Source: Actinomycetes bacterium
GTDB taxonomy: Bacteria; Actinomycetota; Actinomycetes; Actinomycetales; Microbacteriaceae
Direction: 5' to 3'
Length of the DNA stretch: 64,000 nucleotides
Assembly: GCA_023428065.1 (NCBI GenBank)
Contig: JAEYZI010000061.1
Location: 8,322 to 72,321 of the forward strand
Shown one piece after another: positions 55,924 to 64,000 of the stretch. The position numbers and the translations under genes were made by a program. Below the pieces are notes generated by a model. The model saw only the letters and a list, made by a program, of their open reading frames with translations, was not told the DNA's origin and did not search any database. Each line of letters starts with the position of its first letter. The stretch's first letter is position 1.

Positions 55924-56559
55924 GTGACCACTACCTCCGCCGTCAGCGCCCCGAGCACGCCGGTCATCCATCGGCCGAACACCGTCGCCGTCGGCACCAT
56001 CGTGTGGCTCGGCAGCGAAGTCATGTTCTTCGCGGGCCTCTTCGCCGTCTACTTCACCCTCCGGGCCATGTCGCCCGAGCTGTGGGCCGAGCAGACCGCC
56101 AAGCTCAACGTGCCGTTCTCGCTCGTCAACACGCTCATCCTCGTCTCGTCGTCGTTCACGGCGCAGTTCGGCGTCTTCGCCGCCGAGCGCATGCAACCGC
56201 GCCGTACGGGCGGCGTCTTCGCCCTCACCAAGTGGGGCATGGTCGAGTGGTTCTTCCTGAGCTACGCCCTCGGCGCCGTGTTCGTCGTCGGCCAGATCTT
56301 CGAGTACGCGCTGCTCGTCTCCGAGCACGTCGGGTTCCAGTCGGATTCGTACGGCTCGGTCTTCTACTTCGCCACCGGGTTCCACGGCCTGCACGTGACG
56401 GGAGGCCTCATCGCCTTCCTCCTCGTGATCGGCCGCGTGTACGCGGTGAAGAAGTTCACGCACAAGGAAGCGACGAGCGCCATCGTCGTGTCCTACTACT
56501 GGCACTTCGTCGATGTCGTCTGGATCGGCCTGTTCCTCGTCATCTACGTCCTCAGATAG
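55924..56559 (+). CDS. ctaE: cytochrome c oxidase subunit III
   Basis: 211 residues with five transmembrane helices, the short actinobacterial form of subunit III. Motifs WLGSEVMFFAGLFAVYF, ATGFHGLHVTGGL and YYWHFVDVVWIGLF match the heme-copper oxidase subunit III family. It is part of the aa3 oxidase of the bcc-aa3 supercomplex. It is the first gene of ctaE-qcrC-qcrA-qcrB. The GTG start at 55924 is supported by a -10 hexamer. Confidence 0.94.
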   Translation: MTTTSAVSAPSTPVIHRPNTVAVGTIVWLGSEVMFFAGLFAVYFTLRAMSPELWAEQTAKLNVPFSLVNTLILVSSSFTAQFGVFAAERMQPRRTGGVFALTKWGMVEWFFLSYALGAVFVVGQIFEYALLVSEHVGFQSDSYGSVFYFATGFHGLHVTGGLIAFLLVIGRVYAVKKFTHKEATSAIVVSYYWHFVDVVWIGLFLVIYVLR

Positions 56560-56586
56560 CCCGCAGAACGGATCCACTTCACGATC

Positions 56587-57396
56587 ATGGCGACCTCCGC
56601 TACCTCTTCACGTTCCCGCCGTTCCGGTCGGCGCTCCCCGCTCGCCTCGGGCGCGCTCCTCCTCATCGGCCTTCTGGCCACGGGTGGCGCCTACACGGCC
56701 TTCACCGCCGGTTCCACGGCGGACGCTGCGAGCCAGACCCAGGTGACCAAGCTCTCGGAAGAGGGCGAGAAGCTCTTCGCCGCCAACTGCGCGAGCTGCC
56801 ACGGCCTCGAGGCGCAGGGCACCGAGTCCGGGCCGAGCCTCATCGGCGTCGGCGCGGCCGCCGTCGACTTCCAGGTCGGCACCGGACGCATGCCCATGGC
56901 GGCCTCGGGTCCGCAGGCCGAGATGAAGCCCGTGCAGTTCACCGAAGAGCAGATCGCGGCTCTCTCGACGTGGGTCGCCTCCCTCGGCCCCGGCCCGGCC
57001 ATCCCCGACGAGCGCTACCTCGCCGGCGACGGCGACCTCGCCGTCGGCGCCGAGCTCTTCCGCATCAACTGCGCCATGTGCCACAACGTGGCCGGCGCGG
57101 GGGGCGCGCTCACCCAGGGCAAGTTCGCCCCCGCCCTCATGGGCGTGAGCGCCAAGCACATCTACGAGGCGATGGTCACCGGCCCGCAGAACATGCCGGT
57201 GTTCAACGACGCCAACATCACGCCCGAGGACAAGTCGGCGATCATCACGTACCTCAAGTACCTCGAGACCCACTCGTCGCCCGGAGGTCTCGACCTCGGC
57301 AACCTGGGTCCGGTGTCCGAGGGCCTCTTCGTCTGGATCTTCGCCCTCGGCGGGATCGTGGCGATCACCGTCTGGCTCACCGCGAAGTCGAACTGA
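56587..57396 (+). CDS. qcrC: diheme cytochrome c subunit of the bc1 (bcc) complex
   Basis: 269 residues. An N-terminal basic segment and transmembrane helix (SGALLLIGLLATGGAY) serve as an export signal/anchor; two c-type heme sites are CASCH (C68, C71, H72) and CAMCH (C162, C165, H166); a C-terminal helix (LFVWIFALGGIVAITVWL) anchors the protein. The two-heme form replaces a soluble cytochrome c in actinobacteria and passes electrons directly to the aa3 oxidase. It lies 27 nt after ctaE. Confidence 0.94.
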   Translation: MATSATSSRSRRSGRRSPLASGALLLIGLLATGGAYTAFTAGSTADAASQTQVTKLSEEGEKLFAANCASCHGLEAQGTESGPSLIGVGAAAVDFQVGTGRMPMAASGPQAEMKPVQFTEEQIAALSTWVASLGPGPAIPDERYLAGDGDLAVGAELFRINCAMCHNVAGAGGALTQGKFAPALMGVSAKHIYEAMVTGPQNMPVFNDANITPEDKSAIITYLKYLETHSSPGGLDLGNLGPVSEGLFVWIFALGGIVAITVWLTAKSN

Positions 57397-57429
57397 CGCG
57401 TGAGCACGGAAACACAGGAAGGGAAGCGC

Positions 57430-58491
57430 ATGGCAGGGACCGACGGGGCCGCACCCGGCACCGCAGTCGAGAGGCACGAGCAAGCGCCGCTGCCGTCGGG
57501 TATCGCCGTCGTCTCGGATGACCGCGTCGAGAACCCCGGATTCCCGCCGTACCGGCCGCGGGTCTCGGATCTCGACCCCGAGAAGGCACGCCAGAACGAG
57601 CGCCGCGTCTTCTGGCTCTTCCTCGCCTCGATGGTCGGCAGCGTGTTCGCGGTCGTCGCGTACATCGTGTTCCCGATCCACGAGGGCGACATCGGATCGG
57701 TGCGCCTCAACAACCTCTTCCTCGGACTGGGCTTCGCGCTCGGCCTGCTCGGCATCGGCTTCGGCGCCGTGCACTGGTCGAAGTCGCTCATGGACGGCCA
57801 CGACCTCGTCGAGGAGCGCCACGAGACCCGCGGCAAGCCCGAGACGATCGCGCGCGCAGCCGAGATCTTCACCCTCGGCAACAAGGAGTCCGGCTTCACT
57901 CGCCGCAAGCTCATCCGCAACAGCCTCATCGGCGCCCTCGCGCTCGCCCCGCTCTCGGCGATCGTGATCTTCCGCGACTTCGCCCCCGCCGAGGACCCGG
58001 TGAAGCTCCTCAAGCACACGCTGTGGGAGAAGGGCGTGCGCCTCGCGCGCGACCCCAACGGCATTCCGATCAAGGCGTCGGATGTGACGATCGGCTCGGT
58101 CTTCCACGTCATCCCGGAGAACCTCCACGAGTCGTCTCACCCGCTCGAGGAGAAGGCCAAGGCCGCCGTGCTCCTCATGCGCCTCAACCCCGAGGACCTC
58201 CACGTCTCGGAGGGTCGCGAGGACTGGAACTTCCGCGGCATCGTCGCGTACTCCAAGATCTGCACGCACGTCGGATGCCCCGTCGCGCTCTACGAGCAGC
58301 AGACCCACCACCTGCTGTGCCCCTGCCACCAGTCGACGTTCGACATGGCCGACGGCGCGCGGGTGGTCTTCGGGCCGGCCTCCCGGCCGCTGCCCCAGCT
58401 GCCGATCACGGTCGACGACGAGGGGTACCTCATCGCCCAGAGCGACTTCCACGAACCGCTCGGGCCGAGCTACTGGGAGCGTCTGAAGTGA
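57430..58491 (+). CDS. qcrA: ubiquinol/menaquinol-cytochrome c reductase Rieske subunit
   Basis: 353 residues from ATG 57430, chosen because GGAAGG lies 7 nt upstream; a GTG at 57400 is an alternative without a ribosome binding site. Three transmembrane helices (two near 80-130, one near 170) precede the Rieske domain, whose 2Fe-2S ligands are CTHVGC and CPCHQS. The third helix follows FTRRKLIRNS, a twin-arginine-like motif, so its Rieske domain is probably exported by Tat (tatA/tatC at 29.6 kb). The stop overlaps the qcrB start (GTGA). Confidence 0.93.
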   Translation: MAGTDGAAPGTAVERHEQAPLPSGIAVVSDDRVENPGFPPYRPRVSDLDPEKARQNERRVFWLFLASMVGSVFAVVAYIVFPIHEGDIGSVRLNNLFLGLGFALGLLGIGFGAVHWSKSLMDGHDLVEERHETRGKPETIARAAEIFTLGNKESGFTRRKLIRNSLIGALALAPLSAIVIFRDFAPAEDPVKLLKHTLWEKGVRLARDPNGIPIKASDVTIGSVFHVIPENLHESSHPLEEKAKAAVLLMRLNPEDLHVSEGREDWNFRGIVAYSKICTHVGCPVALYEQQTHHLLCPCHQSTFDMADGARVVFGPASRPLPQLPITVDDEGYLIAQSDFHEPLGPSYWERLK

Positions 58492-60245
58492 GCGGCAACC
58501 AGACCCAGGACCGGACCGGCGCGGCCGCGGCCGCCACGGCCGACTACCTCGACCAGCGCACGGGCATCGGCCTGGCCGTCAAGAGCTTCGCCCGCAAGGT
58601 GTTCCCCGACCACTGGTCGTTCCTGCTCGGCGAGATCGCGCTCTACTCGTTCCTCGTCCTCGTCCTGACGGGTATCTTCCTCACGTTCTTCTTCGTCCCG
58701 AGCATGGGGATGACCGTCTACGAGGGCCCGTTCGCGCCGATGAACGGCGTCGAGATGTCCGAGGCGTTCGCATCGACGCTGAAGATCTCGTTCGAGGTGA
58801 CCGGCGGCCTGCTCATCCGGCAGATCCACCACTGGGCCGCGCTGCTGTTCATCGCCGCGATCGTCACGCACATGATGCGCGTGTTCTTCACGGGCGCCTT
58901 CCGCAAGCCGCGCGAGGTCAACTGGCTCGTCGGCTTCGTGCTGATGCTGCTCGGTCTCGCCGCCGGCTTTTCCGGCTACTCCCTGCCCGACGACGTCCTG
59001 TCCGGCAACGGCCTGCGGATCGCCGACGGCGTCGCGCGGTCGATCCCTATCGTGGGCAGCTACGCGTCCTACCTGCTCTTCGGGGGCGAGTTCCCCGGCG
59101 AGGTGATCATCCCCCGCCAGTACGCGGTGCACATCCTGCTCGTGCCGGGCCTGATCCTCGCCCTCGTCGGGCTGCACCTGCTGCTCGTCGTGCTGCACAA
59201 GCACACGCACTACGCGGGCCCGGGCCGCACCGACCGCAACGTCGTCGGCTACCCGTTGTTCCCGGTGTACGTGGCGAAGGCCGGCGGCTTCTTCTTCATC
59301 GTCTTCGGCGTGCTGGCCCTCATGGGCGCGACGAAGACGATCAACCCGGTCTGGAACTACGGCCCGTACGACCCCTCGCCGGTCTCGGCCGGCGCCCAGC
59401 CCGACTGGTACATGCTCTTCCTCGAAGGGGGCCTACGGCTGATGCCGGGGCAGGGCACCGAGTGGGTGATCGCAGGGTTCACGATCCCGATGAACATCCT
59501 CGTGCCCGGCGTGATCATCCCCGGGCTGCTGTTCACGGTCCTGGGCGCCTACCCGTTCATCGAGGCGTGGGTCACCGGCGACAAGCGTGAGCACCACGTC
59601 TCCGAGCGTCCCCGCAACAACCCGGTGCGCACCGCCGTCGGCGTCGCGACGCTGACCGCGTTCGTCGTCCTGGTCGTCGCCGGCTCGAACGACGTCCTCG
59701 CGACGCACTTCGGGCTGTCGATCAACGACATCACGAACGCCTACCGCGTGCTCTTCCTCGTGCTCCCGCCGGTCATGTTCTGGGCCACCAAGCGGATCTG
59801 CCTGGGGCTGCAGCGGCGCGACCGCGACCTCGTGCTGCACGGCCACGAGACGGGCCGGATCGTGCGGTTCGCCAACGGTGAGTACACCGAGGTCCACCGC
59901 CCGCTCGATGAGTACGAGCGCTGGACGCTGGTCTCCCACGACGCGAAGCGCCCCCTCGAGCTCGAGCCCGCGGAGGACGAGCGCGGCGTGCGTCGCAAGG
60001 GCTACCGACGCGACGCGGTCCGGGCGCGCATCTCGCGCGTCTTCTACGCCGACCGGGTCGATCCCGTCACCCCCGCCGAGCTCGCCGCCGCCCAGGCGCA
60101 CGGGGAGCACGACGCGGTCGAGGCCGTCGAGGCGCGTCACCCCGGCGAGCTGCCGGTCGGCTCGCACGCCGCCGACGACGCCGCGCCCGTCGACGAGGCC
60201 ACCGGGACGGAGCTCGCCGACGAGTCGGACGTGCGCCGTCCCTGA
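58488..60245 (+). CDS. qcrB: cytochrome b subunit of the bcc complex
   Basis: 585 residues. Heme ligands appear in RQIHHWAALLF and AIVTHMMRVFF, paired with QYAVHILL and LLVVLHKHTH; the quinol-site motif NPVWNYGPYDPS replaces PEWY-type forms as in actinobacteria. The C-terminal ~130 residues form a soluble charged extension. By hand count Leu is about 32 CTG to 29 CTC here, against about 11 CTG to 57 CTC in qcrC plus qcrA, so codon use shifts at this gene. GTG 58488 overlaps qcrA. Confidence 0.93.
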   Translation: MSGNQTQDRTGAAAAATADYLDQRTGIGLAVKSFARKVFPDHWSFLLGEIALYSFLVLVLTGIFLTFFFVPSMGMTVYEGPFAPMNGVEMSEAFASTLKISFEVTGGLLIRQIHHWAALLFIAAIVTHMMRVFFTGAFRKPREVNWLVGFVLMLLGLAAGFSGYSLPDDVLSGNGLRIADGVARSIPIVGSYASYLLFGGEFPGEVIIPRQYAVHILLVPGLILALVGLHLLLVVLHKHTHYAGPGRTDRNVVGYPLFPVYVAKAGGFFFIVFGVLALMGATKTINPVWNYGPYDPSPVSAGAQPDWYMLFLEGGLRLMPGQGTEWVIAGFTIPMNILVPGVIIPGLLFTVLGAYPFIEAWVTGDKREHHVSERPRNNPVRTAVGVATLTAFVVLVVAGSNDVLATHFGLSINDITNAYRVLFLVLPPVMFWATKRICLGLQRRDRDLVLHGHETGRIVRFANGEYTEVHRPLDEYERWTLVSHDAKRPLELEPAEDERGVRRKGYRRDAVRARISRVFYADRVDPVTPAELAAAQAHGEHDAVEAVEARHPGELPVGSHAADDAAPVDEATGTELADESDVRRP

Positions 60246-60259
60246 TCTTGCACCAGAGT

Positions 60260-60286
60260 GGGAATGCCCTGCCTGAGGCGGGGGTT
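60260..60286 (+). promoter_or_regulatory. sigmaR/sigmaH-like promoter of sodA
   Basis: GGGAAT (60260-60265) and GTT (60284-60286) are separated by exactly 18 nt, the GGAAT-N18-GTT form used by the actinobacterial oxidative (thiol) stress sigma factor. A start site near 60293 would give a leader of about 34 nt containing the GGAGG site. Confidence 0.55.
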
Positions 60287-60326
60287 CGCACTGACATACG
60301 CACGCCCATCGAGCCGGAGGCACCAC

Positions 60327-60953
60327 ATGGCTGACTACACCCTCCCCGACCTTCCGTACGACTACGCCGCCCTCGAGCCGCACATCTCCGGCCGGATCAT
60401 GGAGCTGCACCACGACAAGCACCACGCGGCCTACGTGACGGGCGCGAACACGACGCTCGAGAAGCTCGCGGAGGCCCGGGACAAGGGCGCGTTCGACGCG
60501 GTCGTAGGCCTGGAGAAGACCCTCGCCTTCAACCTCGGGGGCCACGTGAACCACTCGGCCTTCTGGGCGAACCTCACGCCCGACGCCGGTCAGCGCCCCG
60601 AGGGCGAGCTCGCCGCCGCGATCGACGAGTTCTTCGGCTCGTTCGAGGCATTCCAGAAGCACTTCGCGGCCGTCGCCACGACCATCCAGGGCTCCGGCTG
60701 GGCGATCCTCGCCTGGGACTCCGTGGGCCAGAAGCTCGTCATGTTCCAGCTGTACGACCAGCAGGGCAACATCCCGCTGGGTGTCGTCCCGATCGTGCTC
60801 CTCGACATGTGGGAGCACGCCTTCTACCTGGACTACGTCAACGTCAAGGGCGACTACGTCTCGGCGTGGTGGAACATCGTGAACTGGGCCGACGCCGCCG
60901 AGCGCTTCGCGCGGGCGCGCACCCAGACCTCGGGGCTCATCGTCCCGGCCTGA
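60327..60953 (+). CDS. sodA: superoxide dismutase (Mn/Fe family)
   Basis: 208 residues. Metal ligands: H28 (MELHHDKHH), H76 (GGHVNHS), D160 and H164 (DMWEHAFYLDY). The pattern is that of Mn- or Fe-SOD; GGHVNHSAFW and the conserved QGSGWAIL do not settle the metal alone. It removes superoxide in the cytoplasm. ATG 60327 has GGAGG 6 nt upstream. It sits between qcrB and the convergent ctaFDC operon, has a sigmaR-like promoter, and ends in a strong bidirectional terminator. Confidence 0.95.
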   Translation: MADYTLPDLPYDYAALEPHISGRIMELHHDKHHAAYVTGANTTLEKLAEARDKGAFDAVVGLEKTLAFNLGGHVNHSAFWANLTPDAGQRPEGELAAAIDEFFGSFEAFQKHFAAVATTIQGSGWAILAWDSVGQKLVMFQLYDQQGNIPLGVVPIVLLDMWEHAFYLDYVNVKGDYVSAWWNIVNWADAAERFARARTQTSGLIVPA

Positions 60954-60975
60954 CGTCCCGCACCGGACGGACGAC

Positions 60976-61014
60976 AAGCGCCCGCCGGCTCCCCTGGGAG
61001 CCCGGCGGGCGCTT
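60976..61014. terminator. bidirectional terminator between sodA and ctaF
   Basis: A near-perfect 18-bp stem (AAGCGCCCGCCGG..CTCCC with its complement, one bulged base), a 2-nt loop, and short A and T runs at the two ends, placed between the convergent sodA and ctaF-ctaD-ctaC units. Confidence 0.85.
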
Positions 61015-61030
61015 TCGTGTCAGTGCCCCG

Positions 61031-61429
61031 TCAGTGGGCGTGCTGGCCCCGGGAGAACTCGAACACCCAGCCCACGAGGGCGATCAGGCCGAGCACGATG
61101 CCGACGCCGACGAGCCACCAGCCGACGGCCAGGCCCAGGAAGACCACGGCGGCCGCGGCCCCGCAGGCGACGGGCCACCAGCTGCCGGGGCTGAAGACGC
61201 CCTGCTCCCCCGCGCCGTCCGCGATCTCGCCGTAGGGGTCGTCCTCCGGCCGGGCGTCGATGCGTCGTGCGACGAGCCCGAGGTAGGCGCCGATCATGCC
61301 CACGAGGCCGGCGAGGAGCAGCAGAGCGAGGGTGCCGACCGGCTCGAACTCGCTCCACCACCCGTACCACGCGGACACGACGATGAAGAACGGCGTCAGC
61401 CAGAGGAACAGTCGGGTCTCGAACTTCAC
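61031..61429 (-). CDS. ctaF: cytochrome c oxidase subunit IV (actinobacterial CtaF)
   Basis: 132 residues with four transmembrane helices: LFLWLTPFFIVVSAWYGW, LALLLLAGLVGMIGAYLG, and two more near 85-125. The polar middle loop (RRIDARPEDDPYGEIADGAG) and FSPGSWWP are hallmarks of the actinobacterial subunit. It stabilises the aa3 oxidase. The GTG at 61429 overlaps the ctaD stop (GTGA). It is the last gene of ctaC-ctaD-ctaF. Confidence 0.92.
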   Translation of the reverse strand: MKFETRLFLWLTPFFIVVSAWYGWWSEFEPVGTLALLLLAGLVGMIGAYLGLVARRIDARPEDDPYGEIADGAGEQGVFSPGSWWPVACGAAAAVVFLGLAVGWWLVGVGIVLGLIALVGWVFEFSRGQHAH

Positions 61430-63252
61430 GGCCGGTCCTCCTCGTCGTCACCCTGGCGGGGTCCGTCGTCGACGATCGTGGTCGACGAGCGGTCCGTGCG
61501 GCCCGTCCCCTCGGCGGTACGTTCCCGGCCCAGGTTCACCTGGCCCCTGCGGTCGGCCTCCCAGTCGAGGACGCCGTCGGCATCGGGCTCGACGTGGTCC
61601 ATGGCCGCGACTTCGGGGTGGTGCAGGTCGAACGCGGGGCGCTCGGACCGGATCCGGGGCAGCGACACGAAGTTGTGCCGCGGCGGCGGGCAGGACGTCG
61701 CCCACTCGAGGGAGTTGCCGTAGCCCCACGGGTCGTCGACAGCCACGCGCGGCGCCTGCCTTGCGGTCACGTAGACGTTCCACAGGAACGGCAGCGTGGA
61801 CGCGGCCAGGAGCACGGCGCCGACGGTCGAGACCTGGTTCATCCAGGTGAAGCCGTCCTCGGGCATGTAGTCCGGGAAGCGTCGCGGCATGCCGCGCACG
61901 CCCAGCCAGTGCTGGATGAGGAACGTCGCGTGGAAGCCGAAGAACAGCGTCCAGAAGTGGATCTTCCCGAGTCGCTCGTCGAGCATCTTGCCGGTGAACT
62001 TGGGCCACCAGAAGTAGAAGCCCGCGAACATCGCGAACACGACGGTGCCGAACACCACGTAGTGGAAGTGCGCGACGACGAAGTACGTGTCGGTGACGTG
62101 GAAGTCCAGCGGCGGCGAGGCGAGGATGACGCCGGTGAGGCCGCCGAAGAGGAAGGTGATGAGGAAGCCGATCGTCCACAGCATCGGCGTCTCGAAGGTC
62201 AGCTTTCCTCGCCACATCGTGCCGATCCAGTTGAAGAACTTCACCCCGGTCGGCACCGCGATGAGCATCGTCATGAGCGCGAAGAACGGCAGCAGCACGG
62301 CGCCGGTGGCGTACATGTGGTGCGCCCACACGGTCACCGAGAGGGCGGCGATCGCGATCGTCGCGTAGACGAGGCCCTTGTAGCCGAAGATCGGCTTGCG
62401 GCTGAAGACCGGCAGGATCTCGGTCACGATGCCGAAGAACGGCAGCGCGATGATGTAGACCTCGGGGTGCCCGAAGAACCAGAACAGGTGCTGCCACAGG
62501 GCCGCACCGCCGTGCTCGGGATCGAAGACCTGCGAGCCCAGGCGCCGATCGGAGCCCAGGGCGAACAGGGCCGACGCGAGCGGCGGGAACGCCATGAGCA
62601 CGAGCAGGCTGGTCACGAGGGTGTTCCACGTGAAGATCGGCATCCGGAACATTGTCATGCCCGGGGCGCGCATCGTGATCACGGTGGTGATGAAGTTGAC
62701 CGCGCCGAGGATCGTCCCGAAGCCCGTGAGTGCGAGGCCGAAGACCCACAGGTCACCGCCGAGGCCCGGCGAGTACGTCGTGGTCGACAGCGGTGTGTAC
62801 GCGAACCAGCCGAACGATGCCGCGCCGGACGGCGTGAGGAACCCGCCCGCGGCGATCAGGCCGCCGAACAGGTACAGCCAGTACGAGAATGCGTTCAGGC
62901 GCGGGAACGCGACGTCCGGGGCACCGATCTGCAGCGGCATGATGATGTTCGCGAAACCCGCGAACAGCGGGGTCGCGAAGAGCAGCAGCATGATCGTGCC
63001 GTGCATCGTGAAGAGCTGGTTGTAGAGCTCGTCGTTGACGACCTGCATGCCGGGGTAGGCCAGCTCGGAGCGGATCAGCATGGCCATCAGGCCACCGATG
63101 AGGAACCACGCGAACGACGTGCCGAGGTACAGCTTGCCGATCAGCTTGTGATCGGTCGTCGTCATGACCCGCACGAGCTGCTCGCCCAGCGGGCGGCGCG
63201 GAGCCGGCGCCAGCACCTGGCTGGCGGACTGGGGGGCGGACGTCGCGGTCAC
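61426..63252 (-). CDS. ctaD: cytochrome c oxidase subunit I
   Basis: 608 residues, twelve transmembrane helices. Heme a and a3/CuB ligands are in TMHGTIM, FGHPEVYIIALP (with the His-Tyr pair), WAHHMYATG and VVAHFHYVVFG. The K-channel and proton-path motifs (TVWAHHMY, GNSLEW) are conserved. It holds the site where oxygen is reduced and protons are pumped. A charged C-terminal tail (ERTAEGTGRTDRSST) follows. Leu codons favour CTG (about 15 of 22 in the first 125 residues by my count). The start is GTG 63252, overlapping ctaC. Confidence 0.95.
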   Translation of the reverse strand: MTATSAPQSASQVLAPAPRRPLGEQLVRVMTTTDHKLIGKLYLGTSFAWFLIGGLMAMLIRSELAYPGMQVVNDELYNQLFTMHGTIMLLLFATPLFAGFANIIMPLQIGAPDVAFPRLNAFSYWLYLFGGLIAAGGFLTPSGAASFGWFAYTPLSTTTYSPGLGGDLWVFGLALTGFGTILGAVNFITTVITMRAPGMTMFRMPIFTWNTLVTSLLVLMAFPPLASALFALGSDRRLGSQVFDPEHGGAALWQHLFWFFGHPEVYIIALPFFGIVTEILPVFSRKPIFGYKGLVYATIAIAALSVTVWAHHMYATGAVLLPFFALMTMLIAVPTGVKFFNWIGTMWRGKLTFETPMLWTIGFLITFLFGGLTGVILASPPLDFHVTDTYFVVAHFHYVVFGTVVFAMFAGFYFWWPKFTGKMLDERLGKIHFWTLFFGFHATFLIQHWLGVRGMPRRFPDYMPEDGFTWMNQVSTVGAVLLAASTLPFLWNVYVTARQAPRVAVDDPWGYGNSLEWATSCPPPRHNFVSLPRIRSERPAFDLHHPEVAAMDHVEPDADGVLDWEADRRGQVNLGRERTAEGTGRTDRSSTTIVDDGPRQGDDEEDRP

Positions 63253-64000
63253 TTGCCTTCTCCCTCAGGGTTCTCGTCGAGTCCGACCTGCGTGCTGGCG
63301 TTCTCGCCGCCGATCAGCGGCTTCTCCGCCGTCTGACCCGCGGCAGCGAGCTGCTCCAGGTGCGCGTCGTACTCTTCGCGGCTGACGACCTCGACAGTGA
63401 AGAGCATGCGCGAGTGGTAGACACCGCACAGCTCGTAGCACTTGCCGGCGTAAGTGCCCTCGGCGGTCGGGGTGATCGAGTAGTGGTTCACCCGACCGGG
63501 GATGACGTCCATCTTCATCAAGAAGGCGGGGACGCCGAAGTCGTGGATGACGTCAGGCGAGTGCAGGTTGAAACGCGTCGTCTCGTTGACGGGCAGGTAG
63601 AGCGTCGGGATGTCCGAGCCGGTGCCCGAGGTGTAGACGTAGGAGGAGTAGGCGAACTCGTCGTCGGCCGCGTCCTCGTCGGCCGCGTCGTCGCGCTCGC
63701 CGATGCCGTAGTTGAACGTCCAGCTCCACTGCTGACCGGTGATCTCCATGGTGTTGTCGACCGGCAGGTCCTCGTCGAGGACGGCGTTCTGCGTCTTCAC
63801 GGTGTGCGCGAAGAACACGATCACCATGATGACCGGCGCGATCGTGTAGAAGATCTCCAGCGGCAGGTTGTAGCGCGTCTGCACGGGGATCTCGTCATGG
63901 GAGCGACGCCGGTAGCGGATGATCGAATAGAAGATCAGGCCCCACACGATCACACCCGTGACCAGCGCAGCGATCCACGCGCCCTGCCACAGGTTGAGGA
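63249..64000 (-). CDS. ctaC: cytochrome c oxidase subunit II (N-terminus outside window)
   Basis: The frame is open to the right edge, so 250 codons including the stop are visible; the signal peptide or lipobox and the first helix are missing. Two transmembrane segments (IVWGLIFYSIIRYRRR; FYTIAPVIMVIVFFAHTV) precede a cupredoxin domain with the CuA site CYELCGVYHSRM plus an upstream His in NLHSPDVIH. An acidic insert (DDAADEDAADDEF) follows QWSWTFNYG. It receives electrons from cytochrome c. The stop overlaps the ctaD start (GTGA). Confidence 0.94.
   Translation of the reverse strand, partial: LNLWQGAWIAALVTGVIVWGLIFYSIIRYRRRSHDEIPVQTRYNLPLEIFYTIAPVIMVIVFFAHTVKTQNAVLDEDLPVDNTMEITGQQWSWTFNYGIGERDDAADEDAADDEFAYSSYVYTSGTGSDIPTLYLPVNETTRFNLHSPDVIHDFGVPAFLMKMDVIPGRVNHYSITPTAEGTYAGKCYELCGVYHSRMLFTVEVVSREEYDAHLEQLAAAGQTAEKPLIGGENASTQVGLDENPEGEGK

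Overview
The window is a stretch of very GC-rich actinobacterial chromosome. It is most likely from Micrococcales and probably Microbacteriaceae; that rank is inferred from gene content and order, not from a marker gene. The clues are RbpA, PafBC, HelY next to TatAC, the trpD | ctaE-qcrC-qcrA-qcrB | ctaF-ctaD-ctaC layout, the ImuA'/ImuB/DnaE2 mutasome with actinobacterial LexA boxes, and strong use of the Leu codon CTC with a matching tRNA-Leu(GAG). I see no prophage, insertion sequence, CRISPR array or rRNA. Most of the window is ordinary, densely packed core genome, with a few accessory patches.

Layout. 1-9.7 kb: partial DEDDh exonuclease, trehalose synthase TreS, alpha/beta hydrolase plus glycosyltransferase, a sirtuin / histidine phosphatase / YbaK operon, a SpoU RNA methyltransferase, a D,D-carboxypeptidase and an SGNH hydrolase. 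9.8-21.3 kb: a GlsB-like membrane protein, DNA polymerase IV, a DEAH helicase, an aspartate aminotransferase, the SOS mutasome (dnaE2, imuB, imuA' on the minus strand, with a DUF1905 gene between imuB and imuA') and a cold-shock-domain/DUF1294 fusion. 21.5-39.2 kb: tRNA-Leu(GAG), M20 peptidase, UppP, PAC2 protein, HAD phosphatase and TrmI, a secreted FKBP, PafB-PafC, TatA-TatC, HelY, DUF4287 protein, Lnt, RbpA, GDPD-SPFH-NfeD, SDR and Nudix. 39.2-54.8 kb is more accessory: a dif-like 28-bp site and a truncated membrane ORF, an N-terminal-HTH LuxR/ATPase regulator coupled to a 65-residue protein and a methyltransferase, a TetR regulator, an FtsX-type ABC exporter, an alditol oxidase, NadE, ArgG, and a ROK regulator - sugar ABC transporter - lactate-monooxygenase-like operon. 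54.8-64 kb: TrpD and the cytochrome bcc-aa3 supercomplex genes, with a superoxide dismutase in the convergent gap.

How genes work together. PafBC (DNA-damage activator), LexA-box-controlled imuA'/imuB/dnaE2 and dinB form a DNA-damage tolerance theme. qcrCAB and ctaCDEF encode the respiratory supercomplex, and the adjacent sod has a sigmaR/sigmaH-like promoter, which suggests coupling to oxidative stress. TatAC export folded proteins such as the Rieske subunit. Lnt acylates lipoproteins such as the FKBP and the sugar-binding protein.

Two genome-style observations stand out. Most first-in-operon genes have a -10-like hexamer only 6-9 nt before the start codon, so leaderless transcription appears to be the rule here, while internal genes use ATGA/GTGA overlaps or Shine-Dalgarno sites. 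The locus between trmI and pafB, which in mycobacteria carries the Pup-proteasome genes, holds only an FKBP gene.
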